From assembly GCA_902782505.1 (NCBI GenBank), contig CACZNO010000106.1, positions 1 to 11,730 on the forward strand: DNA of 11,730 nt. The letters are read 5' to 3'. The position numbers were made by a program, and so were the translations under genes. Each line of letters starts with the position of its first letter. The first letter of the stretch is position 1. The notes beneath the pieces were generated by a model, which saw nothing but the letters and a program-made list of their open reading frames with translations, was not told the origin of the DNA and did no database searches. This DNA comes from an uncultured Erysipelotrichaceae bacterium. GTDB lineage: Bacteria > Bacillota_I > Bacilli_A > Erysipelotrichales > Erysipelotrichaceae. Of this stretch, positions 1 through 5,588 are shown piece by piece.

Positions 1-1
1 A

Positions 2-1408
2 ACCCCGCATTACCAGTATGATTTACCGTTGGTTCTGTTTACGAAGACGCAGATTCCTGCGGATTCTTCGTTGGAAGACGCGGCGGAGCTTCTGCGTCAA
101 AACGGAAAGATCACGGTCTGGTACCAGGCGCAGATCCATCCGAACGAACCGGCTGCCGGAGAAGGGGCTTTGGTTATCATCGACGATTTCTGTACGAATC
201 ATGAAGGTGCAGCAAATCTTCTGGAGAACATTAATCTGGTGATCGTTCCTCGGATCAATCCGGAAAGCTCCTATCTGTTCCATCGATTGTCGTACGACAA
301 CATCGATATGAACCGCGATCATCTGGCCTTGCGCTCACAAGAACTGGTGAAAGTCCACGCCGCATACCGCCTGTTCATGCCGGAAGTAACGATTGACGCG
401 CATGAATATCCCTACTTCGGAGGGCTTACGGAAACGGAAACCGGCAAGGGCTATACGTATCATGCCTATGATGCGGAAACGACGCCGGCGACCAGTTTAA
501 TGCACGCTCCGGCGGTAAACGCTTTGGCGCTGGAAATGTGCGGCGCTGCGTTTACAGACGCGAAAGATGCCGGTCTTCGTGTATACCACTACGGGACAAC
601 GACGGACTCTACGATCGGAAGAGCGTATTACGGATTGTTTAACAGCGTTTCTTTTCTGGTGGAAACGGCAGGAATCGGTGCCGGAAAATCTCTTTGGGAG
701 CGGCGCATCTTTGCGCAGGAAACCATCATTCTCTCGTATATCCGTCATGCTGCAGAAAGGCATGAAGAAATCATGGAGGCTGTTTCCGCTGCCCGGGAGA
801 ATACCGTAGCGAAAGGGAAAATCTATGGAGAGGAAGATGATTTGATTTATCTTCAGCACGGGAAGACCGGCGATACGGTAACCGAATTTACCGCGGAGGA
901 TACGAAGTATTATCTGGACGGCACATTGAAATCGGCGTTATCTCATGCGCTGGCCTTGGAAGATACCGGTCTTCGCACCCGGAAGCGGCCGACGGCATAT
1001 CTGATTCCCTCAAATACGGAGAACCTTGAAAAGATCCTGCAGATTTTGGAAAATCACGGAGCGGAATACTACTACCTATCCGGCGGCGCAGAAATTCCGC
1101 TGGAACAGTATTATTTCCTGGGATTACGAAACGGGGCAGTGAATGCCAAAGATATCGAAGCCGGTCTGCGGGAAGAAAGCGATATCGCGTTCCCGGAAGG
1201 CGCGTACGTGATACCGATGGATCAAACGGCTGCGAATGTGATTGCGGTCTTGATGGAGCCGGATATCACCGATACAATCAACGGAAAAGGATCTCTGTTC
1301 CAGCAAGATCTTCTTGGTTACGAAGAGGAATCAAGCAATTTCCCGTTATACCGATATACCAAAGAAGATCCTCGAACGGCTCTCTTAGGGCAATATTCCG
1401 GAGAATAA
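2..1408 (+). CDS. M14-family zinc carboxypeptidase, 5'-truncated by the window edge
   Basis: The frame is open from the first complete codon (bases 2-4), so the gene begins upstream and 468 residues are visible. Counting from that codon, the M14 metallopeptidase signature is present: the HPNE motif supplies zinc ligands His46 and Glu49, the region DNIDMNRDH around 99-107 corresponds to the family's Asn-Arg substrate-binding segment, IDAHE supplies the third zinc ligand His134, and SFLVETAG supplies the catalytic glutamate Glu221. Members hydrolyse C-terminal residues of peptides or peptidoglycan stems and are usually exported; the signal peptide would lie outside the window. The C-terminal 200 residues have no motif I recognise. 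An internal TTG at 29 has no ribosome binding site and is not a likely start. The family call is firm; the substrate is unknown. Confidence 0.85.
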   Translation, partial: TPHYQYDLPLVLFTKTQIPADSSLEDAAELLRQNGKITVWYQAQIHPNEPAAGEGALVIIDDFCTNHEGAANLLENINLVIVPRINPESSYLFHRLSYDNIDMNRDHLALRSQELVKVHAAYRLFMPEVTIDAHEYPYFGGLTETETGKGYTYHAYDAETTPATSLMHAPAVNALALEMCGAAFTDAKDAGLRVYHYGTTTDSTIGRAYYGLFNSVSFLVETAGIGAGKSLWERRIFAQETIILSYIRHAAERHEEIMEAVSAARENTVAKGKIYGEEDDLIYLQHGKTGDTVTEFTAEDTKYYLDGTLKSALSHALALEDTGLRTRKRPTAYLIPSNTENLEKILQILENHGAEYYYLSGGAEIPLEQYYFLGLRNGAVNAKDIEAGLREESDIAFPEGAYVIPMDQTAANVIAVLMEPDITDTINGKGSLFQQDLLGYEEESSNFPLYRYTKEDPRTALLGQYSGE

Positions 1409-1419
1409 AACAGATTTAT

Positions 1420-1452
1420 AAAGCGGAGATGAGAATCTCCGCTTTGTTATTT
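1420..1452. terminator. Intrinsic terminator between the convergent M14 and proC genes
   Basis: A perfect 11-bp stem (AAAGCGGAGAT at 1420-1430, ATCTCCGCTTT at 1435-1445) with a GAGA tetraloop is followed by GTTATTT on the forward strand. It begins 12 bases after the M14 stop codon and abuts the proC stop codon at 1447-1449. The flank on the reverse strand (TATAAATCTG) is poorer in T, so it should work best for the M14 transcript. Confidence 0.85.
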
Positions 1453-2247
1453 CGCTAAATCCTTTGTCTTTTCATAAGCCGCGATCACGGCTTCTATCAC
1501 AGCCGACCGTAAACCGCCTTTTTCTAACGCGCGGATGCCTTGGATGGTGGTTCCTCCGGGGGAACAGACGTCATCTTTGAGCTGATCGGGATGTTCGAGG
1601 GTTTGTAGATAGAGTTCCGCGGCTCCTTTACATACTTCGGCCGCGTATTGACGGGCTTTGACGCGCGGAACGCCGACGGCTACGGCGCCGTCCGCCATGG
1701 CGTCCATGAAGGTATATGCGAAGGCCGGTCCGCATCCTGCGGGAACAGCTGCGGCAGCCATGAGGTGTTCATCGATGAGGTCAAACGATCCCGAGTTACG
1801 GAAAATGTACAGGTATTCTTCGCGTTCTTCGTCGGTGATTCCTTCATCGGAAACGAGGGTGATACCCTTGCCGACAAGGATCGCGGTATTGGGATTGGTG
1901 CGGATCACGGGGTAATCGGCGCCGAGAAGCTCACGGATTTTCCCGATGGTGTACCCCGCGACGATGGACAAGAAGACGAAGCGGTCGTTCCGCGAAGAAA
2001 GCGCGTCTTTCAGTGAAGGAAGGACCTCCTTCATCATCTGAGGCTTGATGGCCAAAACGATCAGATCGCAGGTTTTGGCGATCGTGATGTTGTCGGTAAC
2101 GGTGCCGTGCAGTTTTTCTGCCAGAATTTCCGCCTTGGAAGGCGTACGGTTCGAAAAGTAGCATTCTCTTCCTTCGGCGTCCAAGGAATACGCTAAGGCG
2201 CTTCCCATCTTTCCGCAGCCGATGAATCCGATTTTCCGATAGTTCAT
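1447..2247 (-). CDS. proC: Pyrroline-5-carboxylate reductase
   Basis: Cytoplasmic NAD(P)H-dependent reduction of 1-pyrroline-5-carboxylate to L-proline, the last step of proline synthesis. The 266-residue protein has the family's usual length. The N-terminal Rossmann motif is visible as GCGKMGSA (Gly10, Gly12, Gly15). The C-terminal helical domain carries the P5CR signature SPGGTTIQGIRALEKGGLR beginning at Ser229. The ATG start at 2245-2247 has a GGAGG ribosome binding site 7 bases upstream. It is transcribed alone from its own promoter, divergently from the ROK kinase gene. No proA or proB is adjacent. Nothing in the sequence suggests damage. Confidence 0.96.
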   Translation of the reverse strand: MNYRKIGFIGCGKMGSALAYSLDAEGRECYFSNRTPSKAEILAEKLHGTVTDNITIAKTCDLIVLAIKPQMMKEVLPSLKDALSSRNDRFVFLSIVAGYTIGKIRELLGADYPVIRTNPNTAILVGKGITLVSDEGITDEEREEYLYIFRNSGSFDLIDEHLMAAAAVPAGCGPAFAYTFMDAMADGAVAVGVPRVKARQYAAEVCKGAAELYLQTLEHPDQLKDDVCSPGGTTIQGIRALEKGGLRSAVIEAVIAAYEKTKDLAK

Positions 2248-2268
2248 AGAGATACCTCCGATAAAATC

Positions 2269-2297
2269 ATCTTAGAAAAGGGAAGATGTTCTGTCAA
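2269..2297 (-). promoter_or_regulatory. Sigma-A-type promoter for proC
   Basis: On the reverse strand a perfect TTGACA (-35, 2292-2297) is separated by 17 bases from TAAGAT (-10, 2269-2274). It lies 22 bases upstream of the proC start codon. The -35 box faces the divergent ROK promoter, whose -10 box begins 27 bases away. Confidence 0.8.
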
Positions 2298-2320
2298 GAA
2301 AACCGGAGAGAGGGAAAAGT

Positions 2321-2350
2321 GTGTATAATAGAAATAACAGGATTATACAC
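2321..2350 (+). promoter_or_regulatory. Inverted-repeat operator over the -10 box of the ROK kinase gene
   Basis: GTGTATAAT (2321-2329) and ATTATACAC (2342-2350) are exact reverse complements of 9 bases, with 12 bases between them, so the arm centres are 21 bp (two helical turns) apart. The left arm contains a consensus -10 box, TATAAT (2324-2329); no good -35 box is seen 17 bases upstream. The right arm ends one base before the GGAGG ribosome binding site at 2351-2355. Transcription should start near 2336, so the left arm would not be in the mRNA. That favours a DNA operator for a dimeric repressor over an RNA hairpin. The regulator is not encoded nearby. Confidence 0.65.
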
Positions 2351-2360
2351 GGAGGTTCAT

Positions 2361-3254
2361 ATGAAATACGCAATTGGAATCGACATCGGGGGAACCAATA
2401 CCCGTGTCGCGTTAGTGAATGAAAATCATGAAGTTATCGAGCGCCAACAGTTCCGCACCGACGCGGATCACCCGGCGAATACCGTCGCGGCGATCAAGGA
2501 AGTCACGGATTCGTTTGACGTGGAAATCGTCGGAATGGGCGTCAGCTGTCCCGGACCGCTCGATCTGATCAACGGCATTGTGCTGGATACCCCGAATCTG
2601 CACGGGGAATGGCATGGCTTCCCGATCGCGGAAGAACTCACCAAGGCGACCGGTCATAAAACGTACTTACAGAACGACGCGAATCTCGCGGCGCTGGCGG
2701 AAGCCGTCGTAGGGGAAGGAAAGGATTATCGCTTTGTCCAGTTTTTGACGGTATCGACCGGCGTCGGCGCAGGATTTACGATCGATAAGAAGATCTACAT
2801 CGGCGCACATGGGTTTGCGCAGGAAATCGCGTGGATGTGCCTTTGGAAAAACGGTCCGCACCACGGCGAGATTTATCCGGGCGGAATCGAAGGCATCGCA
2901 AGCGGCACCGCGATCACGACCCGTGCGAAAGCCGCGGGACTGGATGTCGGGCATGCGGGACATGTGAACGATCTGGCGTTACAAGGCAATTTATCGGCGA
3001 TGCAGATCATGGATGACGCGAAGGAATACTTAGCCAACGGAATCGCCGCGATCATTGAAGTTCTGGATCCGGATATCATCATCCTGGGCGGCAGCGTTTC
3101 CCTCAAGACCGAAGGCTTTGTGGAAGAAGTCGAAGAACGCGTCAGGACGAAAGTATTCCCGTGTGTACGTCCGTACGTGAAAATCCGCCGGAGCACTCTC
3201 GGGGAAGACAGCGGTCTTCTCGGGGCGGCCTGCCTGGCTTTCGAAAACGCATAA
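2361..3254 (+). CDS. ROK-family sugar kinase (glucokinase-like), without the zinc motif
   Basis: The 297-residue protein starts at ATG 2361, 5 bases after GGAGG. The open frame reaches further upstream, but that part would contain the promoter. The ATP phosphate-binding motif GIDIGGTNTR is at residues 6-15, the catalytic Asp106 lies in QNDANLAA, and the second glycine-rich stretch STGVGAGFTI is at 132-141. The sugar-contacting glutamates fit Glu155 and Glu177. Most ROK kinases have a zinc site made of the His of an ExGH motif and a CxCGxxGCxE cluster. Here Trp158 takes the place of the His and residues 164-177 contain no cysteine. Zinc-free ROK kinases exist, so this is a subfamily feature rather than proof of inactivity. 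The substrate cannot be named; no sugar operon is adjacent. Confidence 0.88.
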   Translation: MKYAIGIDIGGTNTRVALVNENHEVIERQQFRTDADHPANTVAAIKEVTDSFDVEIVGMGVSCPGPLDLINGIVLDTPNLHGEWHGFPIAEELTKATGHKTYLQNDANLAALAEAVVGEGKDYRFVQFLTVSTGVGAGFTIDKKIYIGAHGFAQEIAWMCLWKNGPHHGEIYPGGIEGIASGTAITTRAKAAGLDVGHAGHVNDLALQGNLSAMQIMDDAKEYLANGIAAIIEVLDPDIIILGGSVSLKTEGFVEEVEERVRTKVFPCVRPYVKIRRSTLGEDSGLLGAACLAFENA

Positions 3255-3264
3255 TAATAGAAAG

Positions 3265-3295
3265 AAAAAATCTCCGGGAGTTCCGGAGATTTTTT
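3265..3295. terminator. Bidirectional terminator between ROK kinase and zinc-ribbon genes
   Basis: A perfect 13-bp stem pairs AAAAAATCTCCGG (3265-3277) with CCGGAGATTTTTT (3283-3295) around a GAGTT loop. The A-run on one side and T-run on the other make it a proper intrinsic terminator on both strands. It sits 10 bases after the ROK stop codon and 6 bases from the stop of the convergent gene. Confidence 0.93.
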
Positions 3296-3301
3296 GTTGT
3301 C

Positions 3302-4189
3302 TTAGCCGTTCATCTTGGTGCCGCATTCCGGACAGAACTTCGGAGCCGCGTTCGGATCATCCGGTTTCCATCCGCATTTCGGGCAGACGTTGGTCGGTTT
3401 CGGCGTGCCGCAGTCCACACAGAATTTTCCGCGGTTCGCACGGTGGCACTTCGGGCATTCCCAAAGTTCATCGGACGCCGGAGCCGCAGGCTGGGGCGTG
3501 CCGCATTCCATACAGAACTTGCCGGTATTCTTCGCATGGCAGTTCGGGCATTCCCAGGTGCCGTCTTCCGCAGGTTCCGTGATCGGCGCGGGGGTGAATT
3601 CCTTTCCGAGTAACGCGGCGCAGATTTCTTCCGCCAGATTGACCATCATCCGGTATTCTTCGCTGGTGTTGGAATCCGGGCGCGTGTCGCTTAACTCAAA
3701 GTCGATTTCATTGAAATACGGGGAATCCACGGAAATGTTGATGTCGAAACGGTATTCGTATTCATACTGTTTCGGATCGTAGCTGACGTTCTTGCCTTCC
3801 GCGTCCTTGTAGTAGATTTCGTCCTTGTCTTCGGTGATCTTGTAGGTCGCGTTCATGACCTGGGAAAGATCGATGACATCCGGATTGCCGTCGCGGAAAT
3901 CACGGCGTCTTGTGACTAAGAATTTCTTCAGCGCTTCGTCGATGTAGACCTTGGTGTTGTTGCCGAGAATTTTCGAAGGATGGATATTCGCCAGCATCAT
4001 CGCGTTGCGGTCACGATACGCTAAGTGTTCCTTGATGTCGGCAACGGTGGAATGTCTTCTTTCATTGAACCACGGCGATAATTTGGAAGCGCAGTCCTTG
4101 CAGAGGTTTCCGTCTTCCAGTTTGCGGTTTCCCAATAAACCGATTTTATTGCCGCAGACACTGCAATATTTCGCATCAAATAAACCCAT
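3302..4189 (-). CDS. DUF4428-type zinc-ribbon protein with three C-terminal zinc ribbons
   Basis: A 295-residue soluble protein of unknown function. The N-terminus carries a treble-clef-like pair of CxxC motifs (Cys9, Cys12, Cys30, Cys33) with the GNRKLEDG spacing that I associate with DUF4428. The middle (about 45-200) has no cysteine cluster; it is acidic and rich in Tyr and Asp, with alternating segments that look like a beta-rich domain. The C-terminus has three zinc ribbons in a row. The first two (WECPNCH...CMECGTP and WECPKCH...CVDCGTP) are near copies, and the third reads CPKCG...CPECG. The ATG start at 4187-4189 has a CCTCCC complement (GGGAGG) 7 bases upstream. It has its own promoter and ends at a shared terminator, so it is probably monocistronic. 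Such ribbons usually bind protein or nucleic acid. Confidence 0.75.
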   Translation of the reverse strand: MGLFDAKYCSVCGNKIGLLGNRKLEDGNLCKDCASKLSPWFNERRHSTVADIKEHLAYRDRNAMMLANIHPSKILGNNTKVYIDEALKKFLVTRRRDFRDGNPDVIDLSQVMNATYKITEDKDEIYYKDAEGKNVSYDPKQYEYEYRFDINISVDSPYFNEIDFELSDTRPDSNTSEEYRMMVNLAEEICAALLGKEFTPAPITEPAEDGTWECPNCHAKNTGKFCMECGTPQPAAPASDELWECPKCHRANRGKFCVDCGTPKPTNVCPKCGWKPDDPNAAPKFCPECGTKMNG

Positions 4190-4237
4190 ATGATTACCTC
4201 CCGATGATTACGGCCGGGGCCGCTTTTCTTTATATTC

Positions 4238-4266
4238 ATTATGAAAAAGAATAGGAAAACTTGCAA
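4238..4266 (-). promoter_or_regulatory. Promoter for the DUF4428 zinc-ribbon gene
   Basis: On the reverse strand TTGCAA (4261-4266) and CATAAT (4238-4243) are exactly 17 bases apart. The untranslated leader contains a GC-rich 5-bp inverted repeat (CGGCC, GGCCG, 4211-4222) shortly before the ribosome binding site; its meaning is unclear. Confidence 0.55.
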
Positions 4267-4292
4267 GCGCCAAACGGATAAATCACGCAAGG

Positions 4293-4316
4293 AAAAGCCG
4301 GAACCAACGTTCCGGC
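4293..4316 (-). terminator. Terminator of the peroxidase-ohrR operon
   Basis: On the reverse strand an 8-bp stem (GCCGGAAC and GTTCCGGC, 4297-4304 and 4309-4316) with a 4-base loop is followed by TTTTCC. It lies 10 bases after the ohrR stop codon, so it separates the oxidative-stress operon from the promoter of the zinc-ribbon gene. Confidence 0.8.
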
Positions 4317-4326
4317 ACAAGAGGGA

Positions 4327-4749
4327 CTATATCGCTTTCAGTAAATCGTAAAGCTGTGTATAGAGGAAATACGCTTTTTCTTTGTCCAGCGGAATACAGG
4401 AACCTACCGCGGCGGGAATATGCGCGCACTTTTCTTCCAGTGCAGCGCCTTTTTCCGTCAGGCGGATCTTTACGACGCGCTCGTCTTCTTCGCTGCGCGT
4501 GCGGGTCACATATCCTTCGGCCTCCAGTTTTTTGAGAAGGGGAGTCAGAGTGCCGTTATCCAGATACAGTTTTTCGCAGAGTTCCCCGACGGAAGCCTCT
4601 TTTTTATCCCACAGCACCATCATCGCGATGTATTGGGTATACGTAAGTCCAAGAGGCTTTAGATACGGCGTGTATTTGGCGGTTACCTTGCGCGCGGCCG
4701 CATACAGAGGGAAACAAAGCTGGTTTTCCAGTTTCAGGGATTCGCTCAT
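4327..4749 (-). CDS. ohrR: OhrR-type MarR-family peroxide-sensing repressor
   Basis: A 140-residue winged-helix repressor. The N-terminal LENQLCFPLY segment matches the organic-hydroperoxide sensor OhrR. The reactive cysteine is Cys12, and Tyr16 and Tyr26 sit at +4 and +14, the same spacing as the two tyrosines that hydrogen-bond the sensing Cys15 of B. subtilis OhrR. The recognition helix region LYLDNGTLTPLLKKLE (61-76) and wing TRSEEDERVVKIRLT (84-98) are also typical. Further cysteines are Cys58, Cys108 and Cys118. I chose the ATG at 4747-4749, one base after the peroxidase stop codon, which implies translational coupling; an in-frame TTG at 4767 would add six residues. It is co-transcribed with the peroxidase. 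It probably represses its own operon through the palindrome at 5318-5341; that link is inferred. Confidence 0.88.
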   Translation of the reverse strand: MSESLKLENQLCFPLYAAARKVTAKYTPYLKPLGLTYTQYIAMMVLWDKKEASVGELCEKLYLDNGTLTPLLKKLEAEGYVTRTRSEEDERVVKIRLTEKGAALEEKCAHIPAAVGSCIPLDKEKAYFLYTQLYDLLKAI

Positions 4750-4750
4750 C

Positions 4751-5293
4751 TTATAAAAGCTCTTCAACGGCTTTCGCGACCTTCTTCATATCGGCGGTCG
4801 GTTCAAAGCGCGCCGCGACGTTTCCCTGACGGTCGATCAGGAACTTCGTGAAATTCCATTTGATTTCCGGGTTGTTCTTATAGTCCTTGTCGATTTTCTT
4901 TAACATTGCGCTCATTGCCAGGGCGACCGGACCGCTTCCGAATCCTTCGAAGCCTTTCTGGCTCTTCAGATATTTGAACAGTTCGATGGCGTTTTCACCG
5001 TTGACGTCGCTCTTTTTCATGTGCGGGAACTGCGTGTTGTAGTGCAGCTGGCAGAATTCATGGATCTCCTCGTCCGTGCCCGGGGTCTGACCGGCGAACT
5101 GGTTGCAGGGAACATCGATGATTTCGAAGCCTCTGTCATGGAAGTTTTCGTACATTTCTTCCAGATCTTTATAGTGCTTGGTAAAGCCGCAGCCGGTTGC
5201 GGTATTGACGACCAGGACGACCTTGCCTTCGTAATCTTTCATGGAGACGGTTTCACCTTTCGGGGTTTGTACTGTTAAATCGTAGAAATTCAT
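4751..5293 (-). CDS. gpx: Glutathione peroxidase-family thiol peroxidase
   Basis: The 180-residue length is normal for bacterial GPx-family enzymes, which reduce H2O2 and organic hydroperoxides and in bacteria are often thioredoxin-dependent. The peroxidatic residue is Cys35 in NTATGCGFT, a cysteine rather than selenocysteine. The rest of the catalytic set is Gln69 (NQFAGQTPG) and Trp146-Asn147 (WNFTKFLID). Cys81 in the following helix is positioned to be the resolving cysteine. The ATG at 5291-5293 has a strong AGGAGGA ribosome binding site. It is the first gene of an operon with ohrR, transcribed from a TTGACA promoter covered by a palindrome. The protein should be cytoplasmic: there is no signal peptide. 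Family identity is firm; the reductant and preferred peroxide are inferred. Confidence 0.95.
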   Translation of the reverse strand: MNFYDLTVQTPKGETVSMKDYEGKVVLVVNTATGCGFTKHYKDLEEMYENFHDRGFEIIDVPCNQFAGQTPGTDEEIHEFCQLHYNTQFPHMKKSDVNGENAIELFKYLKSQKGFEGFGSGPVALAMSAMLKKIDKDYKNNPEIKWNFTKFLIDRQGNVAARFEPTADMKKVAKAVEELL

Positions 5294-5311
5294 AGGATCC
5301 TCCTTTATATT

Positions 5312-5340
5312 TTGCTCAATTATATTTTATCAAATATAAT
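5312..5340 (+). promoter_or_regulatory. Divergent forward promoter into the 5347-5575 region
   Basis: TTGCTC (5312-5317) is followed after exactly 17 bases by a perfect TATAAT (5335-5340). Transcription would start near 5347, running away from the peroxidase gene. The spacer and -10 box are almost entirely the palindrome 5318-5341. Confidence 0.5.
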
Positions 5341-5341
5341 T
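5318..5341. promoter_or_regulatory. Perfect palindrome, probable OhrR operator
   Basis: AATTATATTT (5318-5327) and AAATATAATT (5332-5341) are exact reverse complements of 10 bases around TATC. The AT-rich palindrome resembles operators of MarR-family repressors. It lies over the -10 box and spacer of the peroxidase-ohrR promoter, and over those of the divergent promoter as well. Each arm includes a TATAAT, one per strand. Assignment to OhrR rests on position and on the regulator encoded in the same operon. Confidence 0.7.
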
Positions 5342-5351
5342 AGTTTGTCAA
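5324..5351 (-). promoter_or_regulatory. Promoter of the peroxidase-ohrR operon
   Basis: On the reverse strand a perfect TTGACA (5346-5351) is followed after 16 bases by TAAAAT (5324-5329). An alternative -10, TATAAT at 5319-5324, would need an over-long 21-base spacer. The -10 and most of the spacer are inside the palindrome, so a bound repressor would exclude RNA polymerase. Confidence 0.75.
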
Positions 5352-5355
5352 GGAA

Positions 5356-5376
5356 ATCCCCGGAAAATCCGGGGAT
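5356..5376. other. Isolated 9-bp GC-rich hairpin beside the peroxidase promoter
   Basis: ATCCCCGGA (5356-5364) and TCCGGGGAT (5368-5376) form a perfect stem with an AAA loop, ending five bases from the -35 box of the peroxidase promoter. On the forward strand it would be the 5' hairpin of the candidate RNA. On the reverse strand it is followed only by TTCC, so it would be a weak terminator. Confidence 0.6.
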
Positions 5377-5535
5377 CCGAAGATGAACGAAAGCGGGGGG
5401 TCGGGTGCTTTCGCTTCCTCGACAGAAAATAGGGCGGCAGACGCCGTGCGTATTCTGTAGGAGAATGGTTTTCGAGGATCTCTTGCAACTTCAGTATAAC
5501 ATGCGGAGCACCGCGACCTAAAGGAGAATGCACGA

Positions 5536-5571
5536 AAAAACGCTGAAAACTCTTTATTTTTCAGCGTTTTT
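5536..5571. terminator. Bidirectional intrinsic terminator
   Basis: AAAAACGCTGAAAA (5536-5549) pairs perfectly over 14 bases with TTTTCAGCGTTTTT (5558-5571), with an 8-base loop. On the reverse strand it is followed by further T and ends the membrane-protein gene, 17 bases after its stop codon. On the forward strand it would end the candidate small RNA. Confidence 0.9.
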
Positions 5572-5588
5572 GCGCATTTTGGAACGAT

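Larger units (their letters stand above)
5347..5575 (+). ncRNA. Candidate structured small RNA, about 225 nt
   Basis: This 295-base gap between genes has no convincing protein gene but has the parts of an independent RNA gene: a promoter (5312-5340), three structured modules and an intrinsic terminator (5536-5571). Module 1 is the 9-bp hairpin 5356-5376. Module 2 is closed by an 11-bp helix pairing 5399-5409 with 5507-5518 with one bulged base (G5513). Inside it, 5416-5422 pairs with 5472-5478, 5423-5426 and 5429-5431 pair with 5454-5457 and 5451-5453, and 5433-5436 pairs with 5442-5445. A rival 7-bp hairpin (CGAAAGC 5388-5394 with GCTTTCG 5407-5413) excludes the closing helix. I could not match it to SRP, 5S, 6S, tmRNA or a known riboswitch. 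Strand is uncertain, because the stems exist on both; the promoter and terminator favour forward. Confidence 0.42.

Noticed and set aside
2286..2360. 25-residue N-terminal extension of the ROK kinase
   Set aside because: It would span the promoter and operator; ATG 2361 has GGAGG at the right distance and begins directly at the family's first beta strand.
3161..3782. Forward-strand open frames of 150 and 155 codons
   Set aside because: They are antisense to the zinc-ribbon gene; their Phe/His/Gly-rich content comes from reading the CxxC-rich repeats backwards.
5383..5460. 25-codon forward open frame inside the candidate RNA (starts MNESGGSG)
   Set aside because: The only purine-rich stretch upstream (GGGGA) is locked in the 5356-5376 hairpin, and the peptide has no recognisable feature. 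Kept only as a remote alternative.
5493..5518. T-box-like ACCGCG in the candidate RNA
   Set aside because: Only part of the TGGNACCGCG consensus matches, there is no specifier stem, and no forward-strand gene lies downstream of the terminator.
5399..5518. 5S rRNA or SRP RNA, suggested by the 120-nt length and closing helix
   Set aside because: The conserved 5S loop sequences and the SRP GGAAGGAAGCAG-type motif are absent on both strands.
5348..5533. 61-codon reverse-strand open frame with GTG start in the gap between the peroxidase and membrane-protein genes
   Set aside because: No ribosome binding site, basic low-complexity product without motifs, overlap with the -35 box of the peroxidase promoter, and the region is better explained by nested RNA stems.
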